Shown here: one piece after another, positions 1 to 9,759 of the stretch
How positions within the stretch are numbered: the first letter of the stretch is position 1
Layout: each line of letters begins with the position of its first letter
Assembly: GCA_009859145.1 (NCBI GenBank)
Contig: VRVR01000053.1
Span: 1-64,000 of the forward strand
Length of the DNA stretch: 64,000 nt
Source of the DNA: Andalucia godoyi
Taxonomy: Eukaryota > Discoba > Jakobea > Jakobida > Andaluciidae
Direction: 5' to 3'
Made by a program: the position numbers and the translations under genes
The notes under the pieces: generated by a model
Database searches by the model: none
Told to the model about the DNA's origin: nothing
What the model saw: the letters and a program-made list of their open reading frames with translations, nothing else

Positions 1-1
1 A

Positions 2-853
2 GCTGACATGGTCGTATTATTTCGCTGCATTCTAGCGAACGGAACCATGATCAATGCATCGGCATCTGAAAATTCGGACTTGTATGCATCTCTTCGAGGT
101 GGTGGAAGCATTGGTCGATTTATGCTCGTGCATGAAATGGTTTTGCTATTGCCCCCGAATCCTGTCGACAACGTCACTGTAATCTCTCTTTCAGCGAGAT
201 GGACCGATCCTAAACAGGGTAAGGCTTTCTTGCACATTTTTTCCAGCATCTGTCCTTATTTCCACAAGAACGTCACATTAACTGCGCATCTCCAGACTGG
301 TCGAGAAGATCCGTTGCTTCGACTGAAAGGAACGAGCTTTCTTTCCCTTAATGAGACTCGCACCACTCTAGCACCTCTCCTGGATCATTTGTACCATTTG
401 CCTGCAGGTGTTGTGGAAGACACTATCGAACTCCGTTCTCCCTTGGAGATTTCTGCTATTCTTTCAGAATGCGGTTCCCTCGAAAGTTGTATAGAAGCTG
501 GGCATATGTTTCCTGGTGATGGATAGTCGGTGTATCGAGATGGAAGCAACGCCTGGTTCGGTCATAGCTCCTTCGTCGAGATGATCCGTCGCATGTGCAA
601 AACTCAGTGCGATTTTCGTTCGACTGTCTTTGATTCAGACAACTGCAGCATCTTTGATCCGCCTGTTTGCGCACCATGCGACTCCCAAGCATCAGCCCCA
701 TCTTCATCCAGCAAAAAAGATCAGCTTGGCAAAGGGGCCATTGCTGGGATCGTCGTGTCTTCCATCGCGGTTGCGGTCGCCGCTGTGATTGCCGTCGTGC
801 GTGTTGCCCGAAAAAGACGAAACAAACAGAATGGGCACGTGCAAATTGCTTGA
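2..853 (+). pseudogene. FAD-linked (BBE-like) oxidase, 5'-truncated, with in-frame TAG
   Basis: The reading frame is open at the window edge, so the N-terminus is missing. Residues near the start (LANGTMINASASENSDLYAS followed by LRGGG) match the end of the PCMH-type FAD-binding domain of berberine-bridge-like oxidases, which oxidise alcohols or sugars using covalent FAD. The usual GNFGIVTE-type segment after the glycine run is altered here (GRFMLVHE). TAG at 524-526 interrupts the frame, which continues unchanged to TGA/TAA-free sequence up to 853. The downstream part holds a Cys-rich stretch, an S/K linker, a transmembrane helix (AIAGIVVSSIAVAVAAVIAV) and a basic tail, as expected for a cell-surface anchored oxidase. 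No splice choice I tried removes the TAG cleanly; a 408-539 intron would be in phase but would delete plausible coding sequence. A decaying gene is the simplest reading; a shorter soluble protein ending at 526, or readthrough, are alternatives. Confidence 0.6.
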
Positions 854-1277
854 TTTGTATCGCAGCTTCGTCTTTATGGAATTCTTTCTGACGCTCGAAT
901 GAATGAGCGACTTCTTGTTTCAGCGTACCTAGCGACGCCGAATGTGTGTCGTTCATTAGGAGTGTCGTTGGAAGAACGGGGATTGCCAAATGATTTTCAT
1001 CTACGGCTTTGCTCTGTTTTAAGTCAAGTCGATATAGATTGAGATGAAGGAGGTTCACTCAAATTTAGCGTTTCTGAAGGGATGCCATTGGTGGTGACGG
1101 AAACTGAAAAGAGACTGATAATGAACAGATTTTAATGACAACGTAATGTGCAAACAAGGATGCTGAACACGAATTCCATCTGATGAAAGAAAAAATTCGT
1201 CGTAGGGAATTCAGAAATGATGCTTATCTGCAACGCCCCAACTCGATTTTGACCCAACTCGAGTTCGCCCGATTTTA
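854..1277. other. Intergenic stretch, no gene seen
   Basis: The 3' flank of the oxidase relic. Short frames exist but none has homology or a convincing start. It ends at the tail end of relic transposon A. Confidence 0.5.
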
Positions 1278-1643
1278 CGCCTACATTATACACTGAACAT
1301 GCATATCTACGAACAGACATGCATGGATCTCACCACAGCGCCCACACGTTTTGGACGTGTACTCCTCCGTCACGATGGCAACATGGCGCTCGCGATACTC
1401 GGTCGCCTTATGGAACAAACGCTGCAAAAACCAAACCAACGAATGATAGAATAAATGGCTACGGATGTTGCGTTAAAGAGTGTCGAAAATGCGGAGCCTG
1501 TGTCACCGGCTGAATTCTGGCCGAGCGTGCGTCAGCACGAATTCCCTGTGAAACAAAACGTGCCAGTGTCGGCCAGTATTGACCGTGTGTGTTTATGCAT
1601 ACTTCCGTATGCGTGACAATGACGTGCTATCATTAAACGGCAA
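1278..1643 (-). mobile_element. Relic transposon A, internally deleted, Fanzor/TnpB-carrying family
   Basis: On the minus strand this 366-bp block aligns with 40181-40774 on the plus strand, while the flanks outside the block are unrelated. The shared parts are about 210 bp at the left end (1433-1643 against 40181-40390, roughly 85-90% identical by eye) and about 50 bp at the right end (1278-1325 against 40724-40774). Between them copy A keeps only a nuclease C-terminal piece, so it is a deletion derivative. The shared left end contains hairpins at 1517-1576 (8-bp stem CTGGCCGA/TCGGCCAG enclosing CGTGC-GTCA-GCACG) and at 1595-1614. The outer borders are GCCGTT on the left and TAGGCG on the right, the latter starting with the nuclease stop codon. 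I see no clear terminal inverted repeat or target-site duplication. Confidence 0.8.
1281..1430 (-). pseudogene. Fanzor/TnpB-type nuclease, C-terminal fragment (zinc-ribbon region)
   Basis: Read on the minus strand, the fragment runs QRLFHKATEYRERHVAIV followed by TEEYTSKTCGRCG. This matches the TnpB/Fanzor signature in which a Glu (RuvC-II strand) is followed by YTSKTC-x-x-CG, the first knuckle of the C-terminal zinc ribbon. After CGRCGEIH the sequence jumps to a short tail, ACLFVDMHVQCIM then TAG at 1281-1283, which is also the tail of copy B. The second zinc knuckle and the RuvC-III Asp are therefore deleted. No start codon or N-terminal half remains, so this copy cannot encode a nuclease. 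The family (TnpB in IS200/605 and IS607, Fanzor in eukaryotes) cuts DNA using a guide RNA made from the transposon end. Confidence 0.8.
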
Positions 1644-1855
1644 GATTGAAAATAAGAAAACGAAAGTGGAAGATCCGGCAGAGCGACGTTTTTTTTTCCC
1701 CACCAGTTGTAGACGTAGCGCCAAGAAACTGCAAATCACTGTCACGAATCAGAAAAACATCGCAACTCGCAAAAAGTGCTAAATCTCTCGTTGCCCCGAG
1801 ATTTCGACGTTGTGTTATTTTGCTGTTTCGAATTCCTCGATTCCTGTGAAATGAA

Positions 1856-3478
1856 ATGAACGATCTCGAGGAAAAGTACCGAAAGACTTCCAGACTATGG
1901 ACAGTGCTCCGAAACCACAGAATTGCTTGTTCTGCAGGTTTGATAGTAGTTGTATTCCTTTTTGGTTCGCTCCTCACACCCCGATCCCCCACTCCGCAGC
2001 CGCAAGTGGCCACAGTCAAGCGTAGTCAAAGTGGATCCTCGAGACCTTCTGTTCCAGTGCGCCTGCCCCCACAGAGGAAAATAACTCCAGAACAAGACGA
2101 TGAGCCTGTAGAGTCGGAGGAAAATCAAGACCAAAAGCCGCAGGACGATGGTGCACGCCGAAAGCGAGAGGGAAAGTCTCCTGCCCCAGCGTCTCTTGTC
2201 AAGTCAAAGCCTGCGACAAAGTCCGCCGTTGTGGATACGATTTCCGAGGCTATTGAAAAGCCTGTGGATGAAAGCACTTTGAAAAAGGCTGCCGGAGCGT
2301 CGTCTTCTTCGACTGTGATGCGGCACCCGGTTCTTCAGCAGATCATTGACAAGGTAGATCCGATTGATTTTCTTCCTCCCATGACAGATGCCTTATTAGA
2401 AAAGCTCGAATACTGGAGACAAATCCAGCTTGCCGCGACCGGAAAGCCGTCCTCTGCAAAGTGGGACGGCAAGTTGGTTCGATGTTCGCCGTCGGCGCAG
2501 ATGGGAAATCGGGTTCGTTTTACGCTGGCATGCTTCTTCTTTGCGCTTGTAACAGACCGTGCGCTTTCTGTGGAGTTTCTTTCTGGCTTCTACGCTTCTT
2601 TGGACGATCTGTTCGACTTACCAGCGCCTCTGGAGGCCACTGCGGTTGGCGCACCAGCAGCAGGGACCTGGGGTGGCACATTTCCAGGTTCCGAAGAAGA
2701 TATCACCTGTTCGGACCTAAAGCAAAGATTCAAGGACGTTGGCTCTGTCCAGTTTTCGGGATCAGGTGCTTACTACTTTGCGCCCCACATCTGGCACAAT
2801 CCTCATCACCATGATGAACTCCTCGCCCTGTTTCCGGATGAGCGTTTCATCGACAAGTTGACTTGGTGGCTGCTCCCTCCGAACAAACAGGTATGGCAAA
2901 TTGTTCGAGACGTGTATGATGCGCACTTGTCTGATTCCACCTTCATAATCGGCCAGCAGATCCGATCCAACTGCCCGCCGGAACCGAAGACATTTATTTC
3001 AGACGCCGAATTTCAATCGCACCACGATTGCGCGGTGGAGATTACTCCAAAGGAGCACCGCAAAACTGCAAAGTGGTACGTTGCTGCGGATTCGGGAAAT
3101 GCCATCAAAGACTCTATGGAAAAGCTGGAGTTCGACGGAGCGGTTTTCCGGTGGAAGCCCGATGAGTTTGTGCTGAGTGGTGATCCAACTGGAGTTCGCC
3201 AGGCCCTTGCCGACATTATGCTGCTTGCTGTTTCAGACGAAATGATCATGTCCACCTGGTCGAGCTACGGACAGATGGCTGCCACGTATCATTTGAAGCC
3301 GTCCTACTGGGTCTCCGACTACGGTTTCCCGCTAGGCAATGACTACGCTCTCCAAGAAGAAGTGCTCCCGCATTGCTACCGCCTCTTGACAACGGAGTAT
3401 TCTGCACGCCAATACACGGAATTTGTAAGCCATGTCAGCTGCTTCACGAAAGATATGGCACCTTCCTGGTGGTTGTGA
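1856..3478 (+). CDS. Type II membrane fucosyltransferase-like protein (GT37-like)
   Basis: 540 residues. A short cytosolic N-terminus is followed by a signal anchor at about 22-38 (IACSAGLIVVVFLFGSLL), then a Pro/Ser/Glu/Lys-rich stem to about residue 160 and a luminal catalytic region. The catalytic part shows features of plant xyloglucan fucosyltransferases (GT37): GNRVRFTLACFFFALVTDRAL near the start of the domain, QVWQIVRDVYDAH...IGQQIR in the middle, a VAADSGNA strand, and a C-terminal block ADIMLLAVSDEMIMSTWSSY followed by GQMAATYHLKPSYWV. The likely role is Golgi transfer of fucose or a related sugar to glycans; the acceptor is unknown. ATG 1856 is chosen because an upstream ATG at 1851 is out of frame and ends at once. 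The family call rests on these motifs only. Confidence 0.6.
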   Translation: MNDLEEKYRKTSRLWTVLRNHRIACSAGLIVVVFLFGSLLTPRSPTPQPQVATVKRSQSGSSRPSVPVRLPPQRKITPEQDDEPVESEENQDQKPQDDGARRKREGKSPAPASLVKSKPATKSAVVDTISEAIEKPVDESTLKKAAGASSSSTVMRHPVLQQIIDKVDPIDFLPPMTDALLEKLEYWRQIQLAATGKPSSAKWDGKLVRCSPSAQMGNRVRFTLACFFFALVTDRALSVEFLSGFYASLDDLFDLPAPLEATAVGAPAAGTWGGTFPGSEEDITCSDLKQRFKDVGSVQFSGSGAYYFAPHIWHNPHHHDELLALFPDERFIDKLTWWLLPPNKQVWQIVRDVYDAHLSDSTFIIGQQIRSNCPPEPKTFISDAEFQSHHDCAVEITPKEHRKTAKWYVAADSGNAIKDSMEKLEFDGAVFRWKPDEFVLSGDPTGVRQALADIMLLAVSDEMIMSTWSSYGQMAATYHLKPSYWVSDYGFPLGNDYALQEEVLPHCYRLLTTEYSARQYTEFVSHVSCFTKDMAPSWWL

Positions 3479-3878
3479 TATCTTGCCATCTGCCGTAAAA
3501 ATGTCCACCAAATCCCATGAAACGTTCGTAGTCCCGCTGCGAGGTATAAAAAGTCCGTCTGCGTGTGTAGCGGATAATTCCACTGGTCAAAAAACAACAG
3601 GCGACTCTTTTCTTGCCTCTTTCTTTCTATTCCGGCTGGGCAATGCTTGCACGATTGCTTCATGTTCGAAAGAAACACGCTCGTCCTTTCGCCCAACAGC
3701 TTCTTCTTCTGTTTTTTTTGTTTTTTTTTTTAATTTTAAATTTTAAATTTCTCCTTCTTCCTGTCACTCCCTATTTTTCCACTTTTTCTTCTTGTTTCTG
3801 TTGTTCCTCCACTTCTCCCGTTGACTGTGTTCTTGTCTTTCGATTGCAAGACGTCGTGTAGTTCTTCCCGGAATTAAA
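3479..3878. other. Intergenic: 3' flank and citrate synthase promoter region
   Basis: A 400-bp gap. It contains a TATA-like string (GTATAAAAAG near 3543) and a long T-rich tract with ATTTTAAATTTTAAATTT around 3720-3750, followed by a pyrimidine-rich leader just before the citrate synthase ATG. No gene is seen. Confidence 0.45.
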
Positions 3879-5291
3879 ATGCTTTCTCGGTCTGCTATGC
3901 TCCACCGTGCTCCTGCGTTCACTCGATCATTTGCGAATGGAGGAGATGCGTTGAAGGCAAAACTCAAGGATGTGATCGTTCGTGAAGGAGAGAAGGTGAA
4001 GAAGATCCGAAAGGATTACGGAAACGTAATCATTGGTGATGTGACGATCGATATGGCATATGGTGGAATGCGTGGAATCAAGGGTCTCGTGTACGAGACG
4101 TCGCTTTTGGACTCCGAGGAGGGTATCCGTTTCCGTGGCCTGTCTATTCCAGAGTGCCAGGAACGGTTGCCCAAGTGGCACGACAAGGGAGAGGAGCCGC
4201 TTCCCGAAGGTCTCTTGTGGCTTTTGTTGACCGGTGAGGTTCCCACAAGCGAGCAGGTAAAGGGTATCACGCGCGAGTTTCACGAACGTGGCAATGTTCC
4301 GGAGCAGGTGGAGGCCATTATTCGCTCGTTTCCGAAGGATATGCACCCTATGACCCAGTTCTCCGCAGCCATTCTCTTGCTCCAACCACAGTCCAAGTTT
4401 GCAGCAGCGTATCGCGAGGGAGTGAACAAGTCCAAGTACTGGGAATATGCGTTTGACGACTCTCTTACTCTTCTTGCGCAGCTTCCACGCGTCGCAGCCC
4501 TCATTTACCGCAACGTTTTCAAGGACGGAAACATTACCGCGTCGTCGACACATCTGGACTGGTCTGGCAACTTCTCGCAGATGTTGGGCTTCAACGACCG
4601 CAAGTTCCATGAACTCATGCGTCTGTATCTGACGATCCATGCGGATCACGAAGGAGGCAATGTTTCTGCCCATGCCACACATCTCGTCGGCTCCGCTCTT
4701 TCAGATCCGTTCTTGTCTCTTTCCGGAGGTATGAATGGTTTGGCTGGGCCCCTCCACGGGCTTGCAAACCAGGAGGTGCTCCGTTTCTTGAAGAAGATTC
4801 AAGCACAGCTCCCTGGTCCGCAGTACACCAAGGAGGATCTTACGAAGACACTGTGGAACCATCTCAATGGGGGCCAGGTGATCCCTGGATATGGACACGC
4901 CGTACTGCGAAAGACCGACCCTCGCTACACGTGCCAACGCGAGTTTGCTCTCAAGCACATGCCCCACGACCCGAACTTCAAGCTGGTTTCGGATTTGTAT
5001 GAAGTGACTCCCAAGGTTCTCACGGAACATGGAAAGACAAAGAACCCGTTCCCCAATGTAGATGCTCACTCGGGAGTCTTGCTGCAGCACTATGGCCTTG
5101 TGGAAGAAGATTATTATACTGTGTTGTTTGGAGTTTCGCGAGCAGTTGGCGTGCTCTCGCAGCTGGTCCTTTCTCGTGCGCTGGGTCTTCCGATCGAACG
5201 TCCGAAGTCGGTTACCACTGAATGGGTTGAGAAGTACATTGCCTCCAATAAGGACAAGCTCCGTGTTGCAAAAGGTGCCGCCGAGGAATAA
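3879..5291 (+). CDS. CS: Citrate synthase, mitochondrial
   Basis: 470 residues, the usual length for a mitochondrial citrate synthase, which condenses oxaloacetate and acetyl-CoA in the first step of the TCA cycle. The N-terminus ([20 protein letters not shown]) is rich in Arg and Ser without acidic residues, as in a matrix presequence. Active-site landmarks are present: the first catalytic His in [10 protein letters not shown], the second in [15 protein letters not shown], and the catalytic Asp in FPNVDAHSG. The frame is a single exon. The gene is tail-to-tail with the 7TM receptor. It fits with the other mitochondrial genes in the window. Confidence 0.97.
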   Translation: MLSRSAMLHRAPAFTRSFANGGDALKAKLKDVIVREGEKVKKIRKDYGNVIIGDVTIDMAYGGMRGIKGLVYETSLLDSEEGIRFRGLSIPECQERLPKWHDKGEEPLPEGLLWLLLTGEVPTSEQVKGITREFHERGNVPEQVEAIIRSFPKDMHPMTQFSAAILLLQPQSKFAAAYREGVNKSKYWEYAFDDSLTLLAQLPRVAALIYRNVFKDGNITASSTHLDWSGNFSQMLGFNDRKFHELMRLYLTIHADHEGGNVSAHATHLVGSALSDPFLSLSGGMNGLAGPLHGLANQEVLRFLKKIQAQLPGPQYTKEDLTKTLWNHLNGGQVIPGYGHAVLRKTDPRYTCQREFALKHMPHDPNFKLVSDLYEVTPKVLTEHGKTKNPFPNVDAHSGVLLQHYGLVEEDYYTVLFGVSRAVGVLSQLVLSRALGLPIERPKSVTTEWVEKYIASNKDKLRVAKGAAEE

Positions 5292-5524
5292 GAGTGGCGT
5301 TTGTGTGTGTGTGTGCACGTGACGAAGGGAAAAGTAAAGACATTTTCTACGTGGTCGAAACACAAGATTTAATATTTTTCGCTGTTGGCGACCCCATCGC
5401 ATTCCGCAAACGCATGCGTTCGGTATTGTCATTTAAACTTGCAAGCCTTTGATTATAAATAGAAATATATATATATATTTGTCATCCCCCCGGCCACTCA
5501 CTTCTCCTCCACTCCCGGAAAACC

Positions 5525-6652
5525 CTATAAATCGCAACCATCTTGCGGACTATCGCCGACATCATCCTCCAAAAGGGGTTCACGAGTGACACTGGAAGGA
5601 TTCATTGACCACTCCTTGGTAGCTACCGGAGCCGCAACTGCGCCCGCTCCTGTATCGGAAGCCAACAATCCTTGGTTGGCCTTGCTGTCGCCAGCGTTTA
5701 TGCTTGAAAACACGCGCTTTGAGCCACGAAACGGATATCTCCCGCAGGTGACAAACCGCAAGACATCTCTCAGAATCACGTAATATCGGCCGTGCGAATA
5801 CACCAGAAAGTTGAGGAAAAAATACGACGGGGTGAGCAGTACAAAAAGCCAATTGACCACAGGACTCGGGTCGGAGTCTGTGACGGCTTCGCGGAACGAC
5901 AGGTATGTCGGAACTGTCCAGCAGACGACGAATGGAATGAGAAACGACAAGAATCGAATGTCGCGGGTGCGCATTTGTCTTCGTTGGAACAGTCGATCTG
6001 AATCTGTCAGATGTCCTTGAATGTTTCCAAACGATTTTCGCAGCCGCAGGGAAACGACAGCAAAGCAGATGCAGTCAATGATGACGACAATTACAAGCAA
6101 GATGCCATGGCACAAGGGCGCAACGGATATTCCATTTATGCGCCGAGCACCTTGGATTTCATTTAAGACTGCAGTCGGGATTAGAATCGAAATCGGAATT
6201 CCAAACGAGATGCCTTGTACCAGAATGCGGAACCACGATTTTCTCGACCACAATGACAGCACTTTCTTGTTAACGAGGGAATACGCCAACCAGGCAGTCA
6301 ATATCCACGAGGCCCATTCAACCCACTCGTGGAAGATGGCGACGATTCCGAGAAACACGATTGCGCCGTCTGATGACGATTCGTCTGTCAGTCGAATAAA
6401 GACTTCGTGGGATGCGGCCATGAATGTAAAGGCTGACCAGCAAATCCCAGTGAAACTCATCGTCCCCAAGATGGCCTTTGAGAATAAACGCCCACCATTC
6501 CGGCTGTTCGGCGACTGGAGTGCCGCGACAGACACCATCATCAGCAACGGACCGACAAACGACAATACACACAGAAAGCAAATCACCCAAAGCTGGGCCA
6601 TATTAAAGTCGTCAAACTCATTTTGAAAAGGCAGATCCGTCGAGCTCACCAT
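5525..6652 (-). CDS. Seven-transmembrane receptor-like protein (GPCR type)
   Basis: 375 residues from ATG 6652; the frame extends further upstream but has no ATG there. I count seven hydrophobic segments, starting with LWVICFLCVLSFVGPLLMMV and ending with VVNWLFVLLTPSYFFLNFLVYS, followed by a cytosolic tail of about 75 residues with Ser/Thr and acidic patches. The spacing of helices, a short N-terminus and basic loop 3 (RLRKSFGNIQ...RRQMRTRDIR) resemble cAMP-receptor-like or other protist GPCRs. The ligand cannot be inferred. A role in environmental sensing at the plasma membrane is likely. The gene diverges from the complex III core gene across 930 bp. Confidence 0.6.
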   Translation of the reverse strand: MVSSTDLPFQNEFDDFNMAQLWVICFLCVLSFVGPLLMMVSVAALQSPNSRNGGRLFSKAILGTMSFTGICWSAFTFMAASHEVFIRLTDESSSDGAIVFLGIVAIFHEWVEWASWILTAWLAYSLVNKKVLSLWSRKSWFRILVQGISFGIPISILIPTAVLNEIQGARRINGISVAPLCHGILLVIVVIIDCICFAVVSLRLRKSFGNIQGHLTDSDRLFQRRQMRTRDIRFLSFLIPFVVCWTVPTYLSFREAVTDSDPSPVVNWLFVLLTPSYFFLNFLVYSHGRYYVILRDVLRFVTCGRYPFRGSKRVFSSINAGDSKANQGLLASDTGAGAVAAPVATKEWSMNPSSVTREPLLEDDVGDSPQDGCDL

Positions 6653-7585
6653 GTCTCCAACAACGCACAGAGTTAATGTGGCAGCAGTGGCGGTTTGTCG
6701 TGCTGGTGGGGGGTGCTGGTGGTTGTAGAGTGAAGCAAAGTGAAGCAAAATCAACAAACCAACCAAGGCCTTGTATTGTGCTGTAGGCAGGACAAGTGCG
6801 CCGCAGTGGAGGAGGGTAAACGACAGACGGGGAAAAACGACTTGGCGAGAGACGGCGGACCGTTTTGTGCATCAGCACTGAACATCAAACAAATACGATT
6901 TTTTCTTACCGTAGTCAAGACTAAAAATTTCTTATTTTTCTTCGCTTTTTATTCTTTCTATTTTATTTTATTTTTCTTTCTGTTTGTTTGTGTTTTATAA
7001 CCGAACCCTCAAGCAGCAGCTTTCATCAGAGAGACAAAACATCTCATGGCTCCAGAGAGGGATCTTCCCAACAAACTCAAATTGGCTATGCCCGGAGACA
7101 GCAAGAACCAAAAAACCCGTTGATCTCGCCGTCGACATTCCGTTTTCTCCAACGTTCATTTATTGAATGGTGAATCGACCGGGGAACATGCTGGTTGCGA
7201 TGACCCTTTGATGCAGAGTTGGTACTCGCCTTAAATTGGATCCGCATTTTCCTTCTATTTCCCTCTTTTCTTCTCGATAAACAAAAAATCGAATTATATA
7301 TTTACTTTTTATTGTTTTTACAGAAGATACGAAAATGGAAAGAAACCCTAGACAGAAAACAAAATTGGCTGCACCAAGCAACAAAACAAAACAAAAAAGT
7401 ACGATAGCCCTAGCATGAGATGAAGAGGGTAGTTTTTTGCAAGCTTTTTTTGGGCTTTGACCAATGCTCGTTTTGCTTTCCTTTTTCTCTGGCTTCTTTT
7501 TCATTCTTCTTGTTTCTTCTTGTTTGATCTTTGTTCCAGAGGGGGAAAAAGAAGAAGAGAAAGAAAAGAAAAAAATTCACAAAAA
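6653..7585. other. Divergent intergenic region
   Basis: A 933-bp region between the 7TM receptor (minus) and the UQCRC2-like gene (plus). It contains T-rich and A-rich stretches (6900-7000, 7260-7400) and, immediately before ATG 7586, an A/G-rich leader. Short frames here have no recognisable product. Confidence 0.45.
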
Positions 7586-8980
7586 ATGCAGCGCCGCCTG
7601 TTGTCGACAGCGACTCTAGCTGAGCCTCTCTTTGGACTGCCTACTCTTTCGGCGTCTGCAGCATCTGCGTCGCTTTCTGCTGCTGCAGCGACGCCGAACG
7701 GAGTTTCGACGATTTTGGCCTCTGCGCCTTCGTCTGGCACGTCCACGGTCTCCATTGCTGTTCGTGGTGGCTCTCGTTTGTCAACCGTGTCTGCTGGTAC
7801 GGCTGCCGTGTACCAGCGCGTTGCTTTGCAATCTGCCACGCCGTCGGCATCCGCGTTCCGTCGCTCCCGTGCTCTCGAGGCACTTGGAGCTACCGCATCT
7901 GTGACGACCACGCGTGAGGCAACCCTTGTTTCCGTTTCTGCACAGCCAGAGAACTTGCAGCCCGCATTCGATCTGGTGGCAGATGCACTCGTGAACTCGT
8001 CGTTGCGTGAGCATGAGGTTCGTGAAGTCCTCCACCAGCTGGTTGACACTGGAGATGCAGCCGATGCTCTTGCGGACCCCGTTGCCCGGACTCTCGAGGA
8101 GCTGAATGCAGCGGCTTTCCGCTATGGCGAACTTGGGCGATCGGTTTATCTTGCGCCAAACGCAGACGTTGTGTCCACTGCAGACGTCAAGGCGTTCCAT
8201 GCGCAAACCGTTGGCGCCTCTGGCTCCAACACGGCCGTTGTAGCTGCCGGAGCCGTTCCATTTGAGACTGCCGAAGCGTTTGTCCAGGCCGTCTCGGCAT
8301 CGGCGCTGGGCTCAACGCCCAAGACGGGCGCAAAGGTTGCGTTCGCACGGTCCCGGTACACCGGCGGAGAGACACGAGTTTCCGTTGGTGGCGCAGAATC
8401 GTATGGTGCTCTTGCGTTTGGATCCGCGTCCGTTTCAGAGTCTTCTGCTGCAGCAATCCAGGTGCTTGCGGCTGTCCTCGGAGGTGTTGACAAGCTTTCG
8501 CATGTTCGCGGACCCGTGGCATCACAATCGCTGGTGGGGCTCAAGCTCAAGAACAACGCTGCTGTGCGTGTTGCACGTGCGTTTGCAAGCATCTACTCGG
8601 ATGCGCAGCTGCTTGGATTCTTCTTTGCTGCCCAAAATGGCGATGCTTTCCGTGGTGCGGTAAATTCCGCTGCCGAGAGCATCAAGCAAATTGCTTTGAA
8701 CGCTGCCTTGCCCGCGGAAGCCATTGCACGTGCTCGCAATGCAGTGCTGGCCGCACAGGCTGATGCTCTTGGATCGGCCGCGGGCTTCTCGGCACAGACA
8801 GCTTTGGAGCTTGTGGGAGCATCACAAAAGGTCTCCGTAGAAGCCATCCGTAAGGTCTCCGCCGAAGATGTCGCACGAGTTGCCAAGGAACTTGCGGCGG
8901 CCAAGCCGACCGTTGTTGTCCTCGGTGAGATTTCATCTGCACCCTTTGCAGACGAAATTGCCCAAGCTCTCAAATTATAA
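7586..8980 (+). CDS. UQCRC2: Ubiquinol-cytochrome c reductase core protein 2-like (M16 family)
   Basis: 464 residues. The N-terminus MQRRLLSTATLAEP is a typical matrix-targeting sequence. The body is Ala/Ser-rich with the two-lobed fold pattern of the M16 (insulinase/MPP) family. At the position where active peptidases carry HxxEH, this protein has only small residues (the segment after GTAAVYQRVALQSATPSASA), so it is unlikely to be the catalytic beta-MPP subunit. This points to complex III core protein 2, which supports the cytochrome bc1 complex in the inner membrane; alpha-MPP is less likely because the Gly-rich loop of that subunit is not evident. ATG 7586 is preceded by an A/G-rich leader; the frame is open upstream but lacks an ATG. 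Confidence 0.8.
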   Translation: MQRRLLSTATLAEPLFGLPTLSASAASASLSAAAATPNGVSTILASAPSSGTSTVSIAVRGGSRLSTVSAGTAAVYQRVALQSATPSASAFRRSRALEALGATASVTTTREATLVSVSAQPENLQPAFDLVADALVNSSLREHEVREVLHQLVDTGDAADALADPVARTLEELNAAAFRYGELGRSVYLAPNADVVSTADVKAFHAQTVGASGSNTAVVAAGAVPFETAEAFVQAVSASALGSTPKTGAKVAFARSRYTGGETRVSVGGAESYGALAFGSASVSESSAAAIQVLAAVLGGVDKLSHVRGPVASQSLVGLKLKNNAAVRVARAFASIYSDAQLLGFFFAAQNGDAFRGAVNSAAESIKQIALNAALPAEAIARARNAVLAAQADALGSAAGFSAQTALELVGASQKVSVEAIRKVSAEDVARVAKELAAAKPTVVVLGEISSAPFADEIAQALKL

Positions 8981-9267
8981 TTGCTATCCTTGCCCGTTTT
9001 TGGTTCTTCTTCTCCGTTCCTTCCCTTTTTTCTCATCCGCTTCCTGACCCCCACCCCCCTTTACTCTTTATCTGTTGTTGTTGTTGTTGTTTTAATTTCC
9101 CATTCCTCCCATTCCTCATGCTGTTGTCGAGTTTGTGTAAAACAACCAAATAGATTATTCTGCTTTTATCAATGGCTCTTTGCCTCTCTGTACAACGAAA
9201 AGACATATCTGTCGTCAACTCTCTTCTCTGTTTTCTCCCTTCCTTCCTTCCTCCTTTTTTGTCCACT

Positions 9268-9759
9268 CTAAGCCGAAAACGTAGACTCGGCAGACAGCGC
9301 GGCTCGAGCTTGTTCATCAAACCGAACTGCAGAAAATTTGCGGCCCTTTGCATCCGTTATTGTTTCGTATGTAGACAAGACACTGGTAATTTCCTGCAGA
9401 GTAGAGACCGGAACATTGAACTGCGCTTCAAGCGATTGCCAATCCACCACTGCACCTTGCTTTGTGGCGTACACTGTCTGCAACAGAGAGTCCAGCTGCT
9501 GGTGCGTTAGCCGACGCGCATGACCCGTGTCAGAACGCCGATTGTGAGAAGCAAGACCAGAGGGAGGAATCGGACGATCCATCTTGACTGACCGGCTGTG
9601 GATTGCGCCCGAAATTTGCTTCAATGCATCACGAAACTCTCCTTGTGCGGAATCTCGCTCTGGCATTATCGAGGTTGGAATCAACGGCGGCGCTGCATTT
9701 CGAGATGCTGCGGCAGGACGGATCCCTTCCGACACCGCACGTGTCGCCCTCTGACCCAT
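9268..9759 (-). CDS. Possible complex I assembly factor NDUFAF4-like protein
   Basis: 163 residues. It begins MGQRATRAV, which could be N-myristoylated like human NDUFAF4, and has a disordered middle followed by a C-terminal helical block LTHQQLDSLLQTVYATKQGA then VVDWQSLEAQFNVPVSTLQE. That block resembles the NDUFAF4 C-terminus, where a W-x-x-L/I-x-x-x-Y/F pattern is followed by a polar motif and a helix ending in YF-x-x-F. NDUFAF4 acts on the matrix side of the inner membrane in building the Q module of complex I. The match is from remembered family patterns and is weak. If wrong, this is an unknown small soluble protein. The gene is convergent with UQCRC2, about 290 bp away. Confidence 0.45.
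   Translation of the reverse strand: MGQRATRAVSEGIRPAAASRNAAPPLIPTSIMPERDSAQGEFRDALKQISGAIHSRSVKMDRPIPPSGLASHNRRSDTGHARRLTHQQLDSLLQTVYATKQGAVVDWQSLEAQFNVPVSTLQEITSVLSTYETITDAKGRKFSAVRFDEQARAALSAESTFSA

Noticed and set aside
530..853. Independent small gene with a TM helix
   Set aside because: It has no ATG and lies in the same frame as the oxidase, so it is the end of that gene.
7457..7585. 43-residue N-terminal extension of the UQCRC2-like protein
   Set aside because: No ATG; it would begin with TTG and would bury the mitochondrial presequence.
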